From: Dehalococcoidia bacterium
Lineage (GTDB): Bacteria; Chloroflexota; Dehalococcoidia; Tepidiformales; Tepidiformaceae
Assembly: GCA_020850615.1 (NCBI GenBank)
Contig: JADZEI010000026.1
Span: forward strand, 1-36,713
Length of the DNA stretch: 36,713 nucleotides
Reading direction: 5' to 3'
The notes under the pieces were generated by a model. It saw nothing but the letters and a program-made list of their open reading frames with translations. It did no database searches and was not told where the DNA came from. This document shows, piece after piece, positions 1 to 6,878 of the stretch (position 1 is its first letter; each line of letters starts with the position of its first letter). The position numbers and the translations under genes are program-made.

Positions 1-303
1 CGCAGGTGCTCCCGGCAGGGTGGCCGGCAAGTGGTAGAAGACACCCCGTCCGGCAAACGGGCACGTCCCAACCACTCCCCACGACGTATAGGGAGCGCTC
101 GGCCGCGCCCCGGTACCCCGCCCCGCGTCAGCGCTCGACGCGCCCGCACCGGGGCCGCGTTCGTCGCGCGGCGAGCCGGGCGGTCGCTGCGCTCCCGCCC
201 TCGCAGCCCCGGACGTTGGTGGCCTATCGGTGTGGCATGGCACGGACAATCCCGCGGAGCACTGCTCCGCGGCGACGCCTGCGGCACCCGCCGCGCGCCG
301 GTG
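1..303. repeat. intergenic repeat region R1 (core A plus palindromic arm B, forward)
   Basis: No convincing gene is visible here. From about 88 to 285 lies one copy of the dispersed repeat: a leader (AGGGAGCGCTCGGCCGCG, also at about 19770), the core A (gcgagccgggcggtcgc followed by ctcccgccctcgcag), then ggcctatcggtgtggcatgg and a palindrome at 252-272 with 10-bp arms CCGCGGAGCA / TGCTCCGCGG around one base. It lies directly 3' of the phosphorylase gene that ends at 304. Open frames across it are translations of the repeat. Confidence 0.75.
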
Positions 304-1005
304 TCACGCCCGCGACAGCGCTGCCGCGGCGGCGAGGGCGGCGCGGAGCATGGCGTCGATCGCGGCGGGGCGGGCGGTGGGGGCGAGCTCCTCGCCGGTG
401 GCGATGTCGTTCACGGCGAGGCAGATGCAGCCGGCTTCGATGCCGCGGAGGGCCGCGACCGTGAAGATGGCGCTGGCCTCCATTTCGACGCAGATGGCGC
501 CGCGGGCCCGCCAGGCGTCCCAGTCGGTGGGGGCGTAGAAGCCGTCTTCGCTCAGGGTCGGGCCAGTGTGGGTGGGCCGCCCGGTGGCCGCGGCGGCCGT
601 GCGCAGGGCTGCGGTGACACGCGCCGAGGGCAGGGGCACGTCCGCGTCGCCGAGGTACTGGCGGGTCGTGCCGTCGAGCGAGAACGCGCGGTCCGCGACG
701 ACGAGGTCTCCGCAGCGGACGCCGCCGCCGATTGCCCCGCAGGTGCCGATCCGCACCAGCGTGCGCGCGCCGAGCATGACGAGCTCCTCGGCGACGATCG
801 CCGCGGAGGGCGCGCCCATGCCGGTCGCCTGCACCGACACGGGGACGCCGCCCCAGGTGCCGGTGTAGCCGAGCAGCCCGCGGAAGGCGGTGTACTGGCG
901 CGAACCGGCGAGGAGCTCGGCCGTGCGCGTGGCACGCGCGGGGTCGCCCGGCAGGAGCACGACCGGCGCGACATCGCCCGGCGACGCATGGATGTGGGTC
1001 GGCAT
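304..1005 (-). CDS. purine-nucleoside phosphorylase-like protein (PNP/UDP family)
   Basis: A 233-residue phosphorylase of the PNP/UDP family, which splits nucleosides with phosphate to give a free base and (deoxy)ribose 1-phosphate in purine salvage. The family signature is visible (TGMGAPSAAIVAEEL, about residues 64-78), as are the phosphate-loop motif RIGTCGAIGGG and the ribose-binding CVEMEAS. The later LAVND places an Asp where purine-specific members carry theirs, and the uridine-phosphorylase Gln/Arg pair is not obvious, so a purine substrate is favoured; this is inference. The ATG at 1003-1005 gives the expected length; the frame extends upstream only as low-complexity sequence. It lies 37 bp after a small membrane gene and is probably the last gene of an operon beginning at 2335. 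Confidence 0.85.
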   Translation of the reverse strand: MPTHIHASPGDVAPVVLLPGDPARATRTAELLAGSRQYTAFRGLLGYTGTWGGVPVSVQATGMGAPSAAIVAEELVMLGARTLVRIGTCGAIGGGVRCGDLVVADRAFSLDGTTRQYLGDADVPLPSARVTAALRTAAAATGRPTHTGPTLSEDGFYAPTDWDAWRARGAICVEMEASAIFTVAALRGIEAGCICLAVNDIATGEELAPTARPAAIDAMLRAALAAAAALSRA

Positions 1006-1042
1006 CAGCGTTCGACTTTCGACCGGCGGCCTTCGAAGCCCA

Positions 1043-1243
1043 CTACCGGCCGCCCACGCGCTGGAGCGCCCGGAAGGGCAGCGCGATAACGCCCGTGACC
1101 AGGCGCAGCACGCCGCCGACCGCGAACCCGAGCAGCCGGAATGGCAGCAGCACGAGCCACACCACCGGGTACAGCAGCAGCGCGAGGATCGCGACCGGCC
1201 AGGCCAGCACGAACAGGATGAGCCAGAGCAGCACGATGACCAT
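1043..1243 (-). CDS. small hydrophobic membrane protein
   Basis: A 66-residue protein that is almost entirely hydrophobic for residues 1-55, enough for two short membrane spans, with a basic tail (RALQRVGGR). No family is recognised. It sits 21 bp after the stop of the phosphotransferase gene and 37 bp before the phosphorylase gene, all on the same strand, so co-transcription is likely. No strong ribosome-binding site precedes the ATG. The regular Leu/Val/Ile pattern with aromatic residues at the span edges makes a real membrane peptide more likely than a chance frame. Function unknown. Confidence 0.6.
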   Translation of the reverse strand: MVIVLLWLILFVLAWPVAILALLLYPVVWLVLLPFRLLGFAVGGVLRLVTGVIALPFRALQRVGGR

Positions 1244-1264
1244 GCGCGTGTCCGGGCGCGGCGG

Positions 1265-2335
1265 TCAGGCGTTGCGCAGCTTCGGGTCGCTCGAGTTGCG
1301 CGCCATTTCGAGCGCGAGCTCGACCATGTTCGGCGCGGATCGGTCGTACCCGACGAAGCCCTCGCCGACCGTCTTGCCCTGGAGGTGGCGGGCATAGATG
1401 CCTTCGGCGATGACCGCGAGCTTGTAGTTCGCGAAGACCTGGTACCAGTCGACCGAGGTGACGTCGCGGCCGCTGCGCTTGGCGTATTCGTGCACGATCT
1501 CGTCGCGCGTGAGGAAGCCCTCCTGGGCGGTGACGCGCAGGTTCGGCCGCACGGAGAGGCGCTCAGCCGTGTCGCCGCGGTTCCCCCAATAGATCAGCGT
1601 GTAGCCGACGTCCGAAAGCGGGTCGCCGAGGGTCGACATCTCCCAGTCGAGGACGGCGACGACGCGGCCCGGGTCGTCGTGCGCGAGGATCATGTTCCCG
1701 AGGCGGTAGTCGCCGTGGACGATGGACGGCGCCGGCGACTCGGGCAGGGAGGCGCGCAGCTTGCGGATCAGCTCGTCGATCTCGGGCAGCTCGCGCGTCT
1801 TGGAGCGCTCCCACTGCTCGGCCCAGCGACGGAGCTGGCGTTCGAGGTAGCCCGCGGGGCGGCCGAATTCGCCCAGCCCGACGGCGTTGTAGTCGACGGC
1901 GTGGAGCTGCACGAGCGTGTCGACAAGTGCGAGGCTCATGGCGCGGCGCTCTGCGGGCGTGGTCGCGTAACCTTCGGGAAGCTCGTTCACGATGATGACG
2001 CCGTCGCGGTAGTCCATCACGTAGAACGGGTACTCGTTGACGGACGTGTCCTCGCAGAGGGCGAGCGGCTTGGGCGCGGGGAAGCCGGCCTTCTGCATGC
2101 CTTCGAGCACGCGGAACTCGCGCACCATGTCGTGGGCAGTAGGGAGGACGTGGCCGAGCGGCGGGCGGCGCATCACCCAGGTCTTGTCGCCGCTGGTGAC
2201 GAGGTAGGTGATGTTGGAGCGGCCGTCGCCAATGATCTTGAAGGTGAGCGGGCCATCGGCGCCTTCGACGTTTTCGGCGAAGAAGCGCGAGACGTTCTCG
2301 TAGTTGATGCCAGCCGGCACATCGGTAGTGGTCAT
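1265..2335 (-). CDS. phosphotransferase family protein (APH fold, ACAD10/11 N-domain-like)
   Basis: A 356-residue cytoplasmic kinase-fold protein. Residues 207-214 are the APH catalytic loop HGDYRLGN and residues 230-232 the metal-binding DWE. Between residues 30 and 60 are the nucleotide-loop-like GDGRSNITYLV and the segment VMRRPP typical of this group. Relatives are the N-terminal domain of human ACAD10/11 and free-standing bacterial proteins often encoded near acyl-CoA dehydrogenases and crotonases; they are thought to phosphorylate hydroxyacyl intermediates. Aminoglycoside resistance is unlikely. The ATG at 2333-2335 was chosen because the conserved N-terminus starts there and a TATACT hexamer lies 10 nt upstream. 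The two crotonases in the window fit an acyl-CoA degradation role. Confidence 0.85.
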   Translation of the reverse strand: MTTTDVPAGINYENVSRFFAENVEGADGPLTFKIIGDGRSNITYLVTSGDKTWVMRRPPLGHVLPTAHDMVREFRVLEGMQKAGFPAPKPLALCEDTSVNEYPFYVMDYRDGVIIVNELPEGYATTPAERRAMSLALVDTLVQLHAVDYNAVGLGEFGRPAGYLERQLRRWAEQWERSKTRELPEIDELIRKLRASLPESPAPSIVHGDYRLGNMILAHDDPGRVVAVLDWEMSTLGDPLSDVGYTLIYWGNRGDTAERLSVRPNLRVTAQEGFLTRDEIVHEYAKRSGRDVTSVDWYQVFANYKLAVIAEGIYARHLQGKTVGEGFVGYDRSAPNMVELALEMARNSSDPKLRNA

Positions 2336-2345
2336 AGTGCGGGCC

Positions 2346-2351
2346 AGTATA
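2346..2351 (-). promoter_or_regulatory. -10 hexamer TATACT of the phosphotransferase operon
   Basis: On the minus strand TATACT ends 10 nt before the ATG of the gene starting at 2335. A transcript would begin about 3 nt before the start codon, so the mRNA would be nearly leaderless. No clear -35 is seen. Confidence 0.5.
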
Positions 2352-2363
2352 CGTGGGCGGGTT

Positions 2364-2416
2364 GCTGTCGGCTTTGGGCTGTCGGCGGGCTGTTGGCTAT
2401 TGGCTGTTGGCTGCTG
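2364..2416. repeat. 7-bp tandem repeat array (unit GCTGTTG)
   Basis: Units in order: GCTGTCG, GCTTTGG, GCTGTCG, a 4-nt spacer GCGG, then GCTGTTG, GCTATTG, GCTGTTG, GCTGCTG. It lies between the divergent phosphotransferase and toxin-antitoxin genes, just upstream of the TATACT box of the former. It is one of five arrays in the window with a 7-bp period but different unit sequences. Confidence 0.8.
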
Positions 2417-2466
2417 GCGCCCGAACGGGACTGAGCCAGCTGGCGCGGCGCCGTGCTGCCCTCGCC

Positions 2467-2472
2467 TATACT
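2467..2472 (+). promoter_or_regulatory. -10 hexamer TATACT of the toxin-antitoxin pair
   Basis: TATACT is followed by six bases (GGTTCC) and then the ATG at 2479, so the predicted transcription start falls at or next to the start codon. Confidence 0.55.
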
Positions 2473-2478
2473 GGTTCC

Positions 2479-2691
2479 ATGACCACGCGAGAGGCGCTGC
2501 ACCGGCTCCTGGACGAAATGAGCGACGAAGAGGTCGAGGCGCTCGCGCGTACCGCACGGGAACAGGGCCTCGCGGACATCCCCGGCGAGAGTGCGCCCCA
2601 AGAGCCCGCGCGCTGCATCGACGCGCGACAATACCCCGTGCTCGCGGCCGTCTGGGACAACGATGACGACGCCATCTTCGACGAGCTGTAG
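2479..2691 (+). CDS. putative antitoxin of a type II toxin-antitoxin pair
   Basis: A 70-residue acidic protein. Residues 1-28 look helical (TREALHRLLDEMSDEEVEAL), and the C-terminus is rich in Asp and Glu (DNDDDAIFDEL), as in antitoxins that neutralise MazF/PemK toxins. No specific antitoxin family is recognised; the call rests on size, acidity and position directly upstream of a PemK-like gene, which it overlaps by 29 nt. The ATG at 2479 is supported by the TATACT hexamer 6 nt before it. Such pairs usually repress their own promoter, but no operator palindrome is evident here. Confidence 0.65.
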   Translation: MTTREALHRLLDEMSDEEVEALARTAREQGLADIPGESAPQEPARCIDARQYPVLAAVWDNDDDAIFDEL

Positions 2692-3016
2692 CCGAGGCGA
2701 TGTCTTCTTCGTCAATGTCCGCTTCTCCGATGGCTCGGGCATCAAACGCCGCCCCGTGATCGTCGTGAGCGTCGACGCGGTCCATCTGTCTCGCGCGGAC
2801 GCGCTGATCATGCCGGTGACCACGCGCCTCGGGTTCCAGCGGTTCGGGGATCACGTCCTCGTGGACGGGGAGCTGGCGGGTTTGCCCAGGCCGTCCATGG
2901 TCAAGGGCGTCGTGGAGACGGTAGAGCGGTCCACCTTCGATAGCTTCATTGGACGGCTCACGGCGCGCGACCTCGACGCGGTCGAACGCAGCCTGCGGGA
3001 CGTGCTGGGCCTGTAG
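2663..3016 (+). CDS. PemK/MazF-type endoribonuclease toxin
   Basis: A protein of about 117 residues with the fold signature of the MazF/PemK/Kid family: SRGDVFFVNVRFSDG near the N-terminus, then KRRPVIVVS (the RP-VIV strand typical of the family), a middle MPVTTR strand and VKGVVETVERS toward the end. Members cleave mRNA at short motifs to slow translation when their antitoxin is degraded. The ATG at 2663 overlaps the antitoxin gene by 29 nt in another frame, suggesting translational coupling; the conserved domain begins only at about residue 11, so a later start is possible. Cognate partner: the acidic protein at 2479-2691. Confidence 0.8.
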   Translation: MTTPSSTSCSRGDVFFVNVRFSDGSGIKRRPVIVVSVDAVHLSRADALIMPVTTRLGFQRFGDHVLVDGELAGLPRPSMVKGVVETVERSTFDSFIGRLTARDLDAVERSLRDVLGL

Positions 3017-3039
3017 CGGCGGCGCAGTCTGGATTCGAT

Positions 3040-3465
3040 CTAACCCGCCTCGGTTGCTGTTGGTGCCGCCGGGGGGCGATAGCGGGCGACGCTGGCGCGC
3101 CACTGTTCGCCGCGCTCGCGCGCTTCCCTCTCGGCGCGGGCTTCGTCCGGCCAGACGCCGGCGAGCCGGACCTGGCATGCCTGGACACGCGCGCCCGCGG
3201 TGTAGTCGAGCAGGCCGATCACGGCGGTCCCGCCCCGGGCCGGGATCTCGCCGCAGAGCTCCGTGCTGATTGCGACGTATTCCTGGTCGATGTCCGGGCG
3301 AAGTGCGGCGAGCCGCGCGACCTCGGCGCCGGCGGACGCTTCGTCGTCGGTCACGAGCTTCACCTGCACGAGCGTGTCGACCGGCCGCTCGGCCTTTGCG
3401 CAGTCTTCGAACAGGGACTCGGCCCAGTGATCGATGCGGATAACCGCCCAGGCCGGCCGCGTCAT
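3040..3465 (-). CDS. hypothetical protein
   Basis: A 141-residue soluble protein with no recognised domain. The N-terminal half is mixed (TRPAWAVIRIDHWAESLFEDC); the C-terminal third is helical and charged (DEARAEREARERGEQWRASVARYRP). Its ATG (3463-3465) overlaps the stop codon of the upstream gene as ATGA, so the two are translationally coupled and probably work together. Without homologs I cannot assign a role; the coupling and sustained non-repetitive composition support a real gene. Confidence 0.65.
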   Translation of the reverse strand: MTRPAWAVIRIDHWAESLFEDCAKAERPVDTLVQVKLVTDDEASAGAEVARLAALRPDIDQEYVAISTELCGEIPARGGTAVIGLLDYTAGARVQACQVRLAGVWPDEARAEREARERGEQWRASVARYRPPAAPTATEAG

Positions 3466-3656
3466 CGCCGGCCTCCCGCGGTCAGGCTCCCGATGTTTTC
3501 GCGGGCGCCGGGGATGTAGACGTTTCCGGTGAGGTCGAACTCGAGCTCGAAGTCCCCCGGCAAGCCTGCTGCGCGCTTGAGCAGGTGCAGACGCTCGGAA
3601 GCCGTCGCCGGGAGGATCCCGTGGTACAGGGAGAGCCGCTGAAACACCTCGTCCAC
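3462..3656 (-). CDS. small hypothetical protein, GTG start
   Basis: A 64-residue protein beginning at GTG (3654-3656). The frame is open further upstream, but this start is placed 6 nt after a TATACT hexamer on the minus strand, and the upstream part reads as promoter. The sequence has a helical N-terminal half (EVFQRLSLYHGILPATASER) and a short beta-like segment (FELEFDLTGNVYIPGA). Its stop overlaps the next gene as ATGA. It is divergent from hemC across 115 bp that carry both promoters. Function unknown. Confidence 0.55.
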   Translation of the reverse strand: MDEVFQRLSLYHGILPATASERLHLLKRAAGLPGDFELEFDLTGNVYIPGARENIGSLTAGGRR

Positions 3657-3662
3657 ATCCCG

Positions 3663-3668
3663 AGTATA
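3663..3668 (-). promoter_or_regulatory. -10 hexamer TATACT of the two-gene minus operon
   Basis: TATACT, then six bases, then the GTG start at 3656. It predicts a leaderless mRNA and fixes the start of the 64-residue gene. Confidence 0.5.
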
Positions 3669-3759
3669 GCGAGCCCGCACAAGGCGCACTGTACAGGAAG
3701 CCCTGATCTGCGCACGCCCGCGACACCCACGCTCGTTCGACATTCCGCACCGCCCACTC

Positions 3760-3765
3760 GACAAT
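3760..3765 (+). promoter_or_regulatory. -10-like hexamer GACAAT of hemC
   Basis: GACAAT lies 6 nt before the hemC ATG. A weak -35-like TTCGAC at 3736-3741 is 18 bp upstream. Confidence 0.45.
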
Positions 3766-3771
3766 CGGGCG

Positions 3772-4653
3772 ATGGTTCTTCGCATTGGCACGCGCGGTAG
3801 CAAGCTGGCGCTGGCGCAGACCGGGATGGTCGCGGAGCTGCTGCGGGCGCGGCACCCGGGGCTCGAAGTCGAGCTCGTCGAGATCGCGACCGCGGGCGAC
3901 CGCGACCAGTCGACGCCGCTCGCGGAGGGCGTGGGCTGGTTCGCGAGCGCACTCCAGGACGCGCTCCAGCGCGAAGAGATCGACCTCGCGGTGCACAGCT
4001 ACAAGGACCTGCCGACGCGCCGCCCGGAGGGCCTCGTCCTCGCCGCCGTGCCGCTGCGCGCCGACCCGCGCGACGCGCTCGTGACCGCGCGGCGGCAGAC
4101 GCTCGCGCAGCTCCCCGCGGGCGCGGTCGTCGGGACCAGCTCGCCCCGGCGGGCGGCGCAGCTCCTCGGCATCCGGCCCGACCTCGAGGTCCGGCCCATC
4201 CGCGGCAACGTCGACACGCGCATCGCCAAGGTCGAGGCGGGCGAGTATGCCGCGACCGTGCTGGCGCTGGCCGGGCTCGAACGGCTGGGCATCGCCGCCC
4301 GCGCGAGCGAGGTCTTCGGGCTGTACGACATCCTGCCGGCGCCGGCCCAGGGCGCGCTCGCGCTCGAATGCCGTGCCGCCGACACCGAGACGCGCGCCCG
4401 CTGCGCCGCGATCGACGATGCGCAGATCCGCCAGGCGGTGACCGCGGAGCGCGGCTTCCTCGCGACAATCGACGCGGGCTGTTCGTTCCCGGCGGCGGCC
4501 TACGCGGAGCACTTCGGGACGACGCTCAAGCTGCACGCGCTGCTCGCGCCAAACGGCCGGGTCGTGCGTTCGAAGATGGCCGGGCCGGTGGAGACGGCGG
4601 CCGGCCTGGGGCGCCAGCTCGCCGAGGAGCTCATGCGGCTCGCCGGGATGTAG
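3772..4653 (+). CDS. hemC: hydroxymethylbilane synthase (porphobilinogen deaminase)
   Basis: A 293-residue cytoplasmic enzyme that joins four porphobilinogens into hydroxymethylbilane, a step in haem, sirohaem and cobamide synthesis. The N-terminal RIGTRGSKLALAQT, the catalytic Asp in HSYKDLP (Asp79), the substrate-binding arginines in GTSSPRRAAQL and IRGNVDTR, and the cofactor Cys237 in DAGCSFP, which holds the dipyrromethane primer, are all present. Length is slightly below the E. coli enzyme (313), normal for short-C-terminus members. No other tetrapyrrole gene is adjacent. It begins at an ATG 6 nt after a -10-like hexamer, so its mRNA may be leaderless. Confidence 0.97.
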   Translation: MVLRIGTRGSKLALAQTGMVAELLRARHPGLEVELVEIATAGDRDQSTPLAEGVGWFASALQDALQREEIDLAVHSYKDLPTRRPEGLVLAAVPLRADPRDALVTARRQTLAQLPAGAVVGTSSPRRAAQLLGIRPDLEVRPIRGNVDTRIAKVEAGEYAATVLALAGLERLGIAARASEVFGLYDILPAPAQGALALECRAADTETRARCAAIDDAQIRQAVTAERGFLATIDAGCSFPAAAYAEHFGTTLKLHALLAPNGRVVRSKMAGPVETAAGLGRQLAEELMRLAGM

Positions 4654-4755
4654 CGCCGAAGCCGGGCGCTCCCTTCGGACGCGACACAGGGCCCAGCCGC
4701 AGTGCGCCTCCCGGCCCTGACGCGCGACGCGTGACAGGCAGACCATGGACATGAC

Positions 4756-4803
4756 GGAGCACCGCGGAGGGCCAGCTCGCCTGGCTGCGGTTCGCGGTGC
4801 TCC
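4756..4803. repeat. perfect 11-bp inverted repeat upstream of the cyclase gene
   Basis: GGAGCACCGCG (4756-4766) and CGCGGTGCTCC (4793-4803) are perfectly complementary, with a second small stem GCCAG / CTGGC inside the 26-nt spacer. It lies between hemC and the cyclase gene, about 40 nt before the putative -10 TACGCT (4844-4849). It could be the hemC terminator, although no T run follows, or an operator. A second short hairpin (GCCCC / GGGGC) follows at about 4809-4822. Confidence 0.5.
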
Positions 4804-4883
4804 CAGGCGCCCCGTGACGGGGCCGCCCTCCGGTCCGGTGCGCTACGCTCAGGGGGGAGCCGCGTGCGCCGGCCGGAGGGCCC

Positions 4884-5546
4884 ATGACCTGGATCGACAT
4901 CAGCGTCCCCATCCGCCCCGGCATGGTGACCTTCGAAGGCGACCCGGCGGTATCCATGCGCCGCGTCGCCGACATGGCCGCGGGGGCAATCTGCAACCTC
5001 TCGGCGGTCGCGTGCGGGAGCCACACGGGCACGCACATCGACGCGCCCGCGCACTTCATCCCCGGGGCGCCCGCGGTCGACGCGATCCCGCTCGACGCGC
5101 TCGTGGGGCCGGTGTTCGTGGCGGACGCAACCGGGCGCACGGCCCACCTCGACGCGGCGGCGGTCGCCGCGCTCCGCATCCCGCCCGGGACCGAACGGCT
5201 CATCCTCAAGACGGACAACTCGCGGCTCTGGGACGACGCGCGCTTTCGCAGCGACTTCATCGGGCTCACGGGCGACGGCGCGGCCGCGCTGGTCGCGCTC
5301 GGCGTCCGGCTGGTCGGCATCGATTACCTGTCTATCGCACCGTACGACGACCCGGCGCCGGCGCACATCGCGCTCCTCGCCGCGGGCATCGTCATCGTCG
5401 AAGGACTCGACCTCCGCGCTGTGCCCCCGGGCCACTACGAGCTGGCCTGCCTCCCGCTCCGCCTCGAAAGCGCGGACGGGGCGCCCGCGCGGGCGCTGCT
5501 GAGGGAGGTGCCGACGGGCGATCGACCAACGGGGGCGCAGCCGTAG
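4884..5546 (+). CDS. cyclase family protein (kynurenine formamidase-like hydrolase)
   Basis: A 220-residue metal-dependent hydrolase of the cyclase/KynB family. The defining motif HTGTHIDAPAHF is at residues 47-58 and supplies metal ligands and the catalytic His; LKTDNSRLW and VGIDYLSIAPYDD are further family blocks. Members hydrolyse N-formylkynurenine, isatin or related amides; nothing nearby fixes the substrate, so KynB activity is only one option. The ATG is preceded by GGAGGG with 3-nt spacing and a possible -10 TACGCT at 4844-4849. The stop codon lies within the first bases of a palindromic repeat copy (GTAGCC at 5543-5548), so the repeat may have set the C-terminus. Confidence 0.85.
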   Translation: MTWIDISVPIRPGMVTFEGDPAVSMRRVADMAAGAICNLSAVACGSHTGTHIDAPAHFIPGAPAVDAIPLDALVGPVFVADATGRTAHLDAAAVAALRIPPGTERLILKTDNSRLWDDARFRSDFIGLTGDGAAALVALGVRLVGIDYLSIAPYDDPAPAHIALLAAGIVIVEGLDLRAVPPGHYELACLPLRLESADGAPARALLREVPTGDRPTGAQP

Positions 5547-6309
5547 CCGCGCCCCTCGTGGGCGCTGGCGCTAGCCCGACGGATGCCCCGCGGCAGCCGT
5601 CGACCGAGGGCGGGAGCTCCGCGACCGCCCGGCTCGCGGCGCGATGCGCGTGACCCCCAGGGCGTGCGGTGTCGCGCGCTGGCGCCGGGGTGGGGCGGTG
5701 CCTTCGATGCCGCATCCGTTGGGCTTAGACGCTCCGCCGAGGCTGGGCTCGGCGGACTACCGCTGCGCGTCGAAGCGTAGCCGCGCCCCTCGTGGGCGCT
5801 GGCGCCAGCCCGACGGGTGCCCCGCGGCAGCCTCGACCGAGGGCGGGAGCCCGCGACCGCCCGGCTCGCGGCGCGAGGCGCGTGCCCCCAGGGGGCGCGG
5901 TGTCGCGCGCTGGCGCGGCAGCGGTGGTGTCGGGGTGCGGCCGGGCGTGGTCGCCTTCGATGGTGCCCCCGTTGGCTACCGCTCGCGGCCACAAGGGCCG
6001 CCGGCTACACCCGGCCCCCTCAGCGCCGCCGCGATCGTGAGGTGACGGTGTCCCGCGCGGCGCGGCGGCGGGATCGCCCCACCGACCGGGCACGATAAAG
6101 CCGGTCCCTCTGCGCAGTCACGGTTAGTGCTGCATGGCGCTCGAGGCGCAGGAAAGAGGAGACCGGCGACGCCATGATAGCAGGGACCGGACGCCGGTGG
6201 TCACCCAGATCGCGCGCTGCGCGAGGCGGTTTCCCCAGGGCGGGCGTGGTCGCGCGCTGGCGCGGGGCGGGATCGCAGCGGGGCACGCGAGCACTCGCTC
6301 ACGCGCGCG
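5543..6309. repeat. intergenic repeat region R2 (two direct copies of arm D plus core A)
   Basis: This gene-free stretch lies between the convergent cyclase and DUF402 genes. Two direct copies, at about 5543-5690 and 5779-5935, consist of arm D (hairpin GCGCCC-ctcgt-GGGCGC at 5549-5565 and 5783-5799), a gccccgcggcagc link and core A in reverse (gggcgggagc, then cgaccgcccggctcgcgg). Between them is arm E, a hairpin CCGCCGA / TCGGCGG at 5734-5755. A degenerate D end lies near 5990-6012, and 6284-6316 carries module C (cgctcacgcgcgcgctactga). No gene is credible here. Confidence 0.8.
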
Positions 6310-6870
6310 CTACTGATTGATCCCGAGTTGGCGCTCGACCTTCGCGACGTCGTCGATGATGTGGCGGTAGCGGCTGAAGACGAGGCGGGCGGCTTCTTCG
6401 GCGCGCTCGGCGTCGGCGATGGTGAGCGCGCCGGCGCCGATCAGCTCCTCCAGCTCGTCGCGGTCCTCTTCGATCAGCGTGTCGTCGGCGGCGACCCACC
6501 AGTCGAGGACGAGGTCGCGGTAGGCCACTTCGTCCGGCGAGAGGCGGACGTCGGTCACGGCGTCGAAGCGGTGCGCGAGGATGGCGCCATCGGGGCCGCG
6601 CATCCGGTAGAGGTTGTAGGGCCGGTTGCGCCAGAACCAGCCGTCGCTCACGGAGTTCGGCGGGATGGCGATCGGCGTGCCGAAGATCGTGCCACCGATC
6701 TGCATGTGGAAACGGATGACCGCGAACGTGGGCGCGAGGTGGACCAGCTCGCACGGGTAGGTGCGTTCGCTGCCGTCGGGCTTCGTTTTGCGTTCGATGA
6801 TCGGGCGCGGGCTCGCGGCTGGCTCGCTGCCCGGCGTATGCTCACGTGCCACAGACCACCCCGGAGGCAC
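6310..6870 (-). CDS. DUF402 domain-containing protein
   Basis: A protein of about 186 residues. The block from IIERKTKPDGSERTYPCELVHL through FAVIRF and the central WFWRNRPYNLYRMRGPDG, followed by RLSPDEVAYRDLVLDWWV, matches the DUF402 family, whose studied members are nucleoside di-/triphosphatases or RNA-binding proteins. The C-terminal 60 residues are a helical acidic hairpin (IEEDRDELEELIGAGALTIADAERAEEAARLVFSRYRHI). The GTG at 6868-6870 is assumed; GTG at 6850-6852 is an alternative because the first residues are not conserved-looking. It is divergent from the crotonase gene, whose promoter and ribosome-binding site overlap its 5' end. Biochemical role unproven. Confidence 0.75.
   Translation of the reverse strand: MPPGWSVAREHTPGSEPAASPRPIIERKTKPDGSERTYPCELVHLAPTFAVIRFHMQIGGTIFGTPIAIPPNSVSDGWFWRNRPYNLYRMRGPDGAILAHRFDAVTDVRLSPDEVAYRDLVLDWWVAADDTLIEEDRDELEELIGAGALTIADAERAEEAARLVFSRYRHIIDDVAKVERQLGINQ
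6837..6867 (+). promoter_or_regulatory. -10 TATGCT and ribosome-binding site of the enoyl-CoA hydratase gene
   Basis: TATGCT at 6837-6842 would start RNA near 6849; GGAGG at 6863-6867 then precedes the ATG at 6879 by 11 nt. This decides the start against an in-frame GTG at 6846. Confidence 0.5.
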
Positions 6871-6878
6871 CGCGGACG

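Noticed and set aside
252-272. Insertion-sequence terminal inverted repeat
   Set aside because: No transposase reading frame lies between any two copies and no target-site duplication is visible; kept as a repeat of unknown origin.
1265-2335. Aminoglycoside resistance kinase
   Set aside because: The APH motifs are shared with the ACAD10/11-type family, and sequence segments and context fit acyl-CoA metabolism better.
890-2434. 514-codon plus-strand frame across the phosphotransferase gene
   Set aside because: Antisense shadow of the phosphotransferase and its neighbours; no domain is seen.
5543-5935. CRISPR-like array in the repeat regions
   Set aside because: Repeats are long, imperfect, in mixed orientation and without regular unique spacers; no cas genes are in the window.
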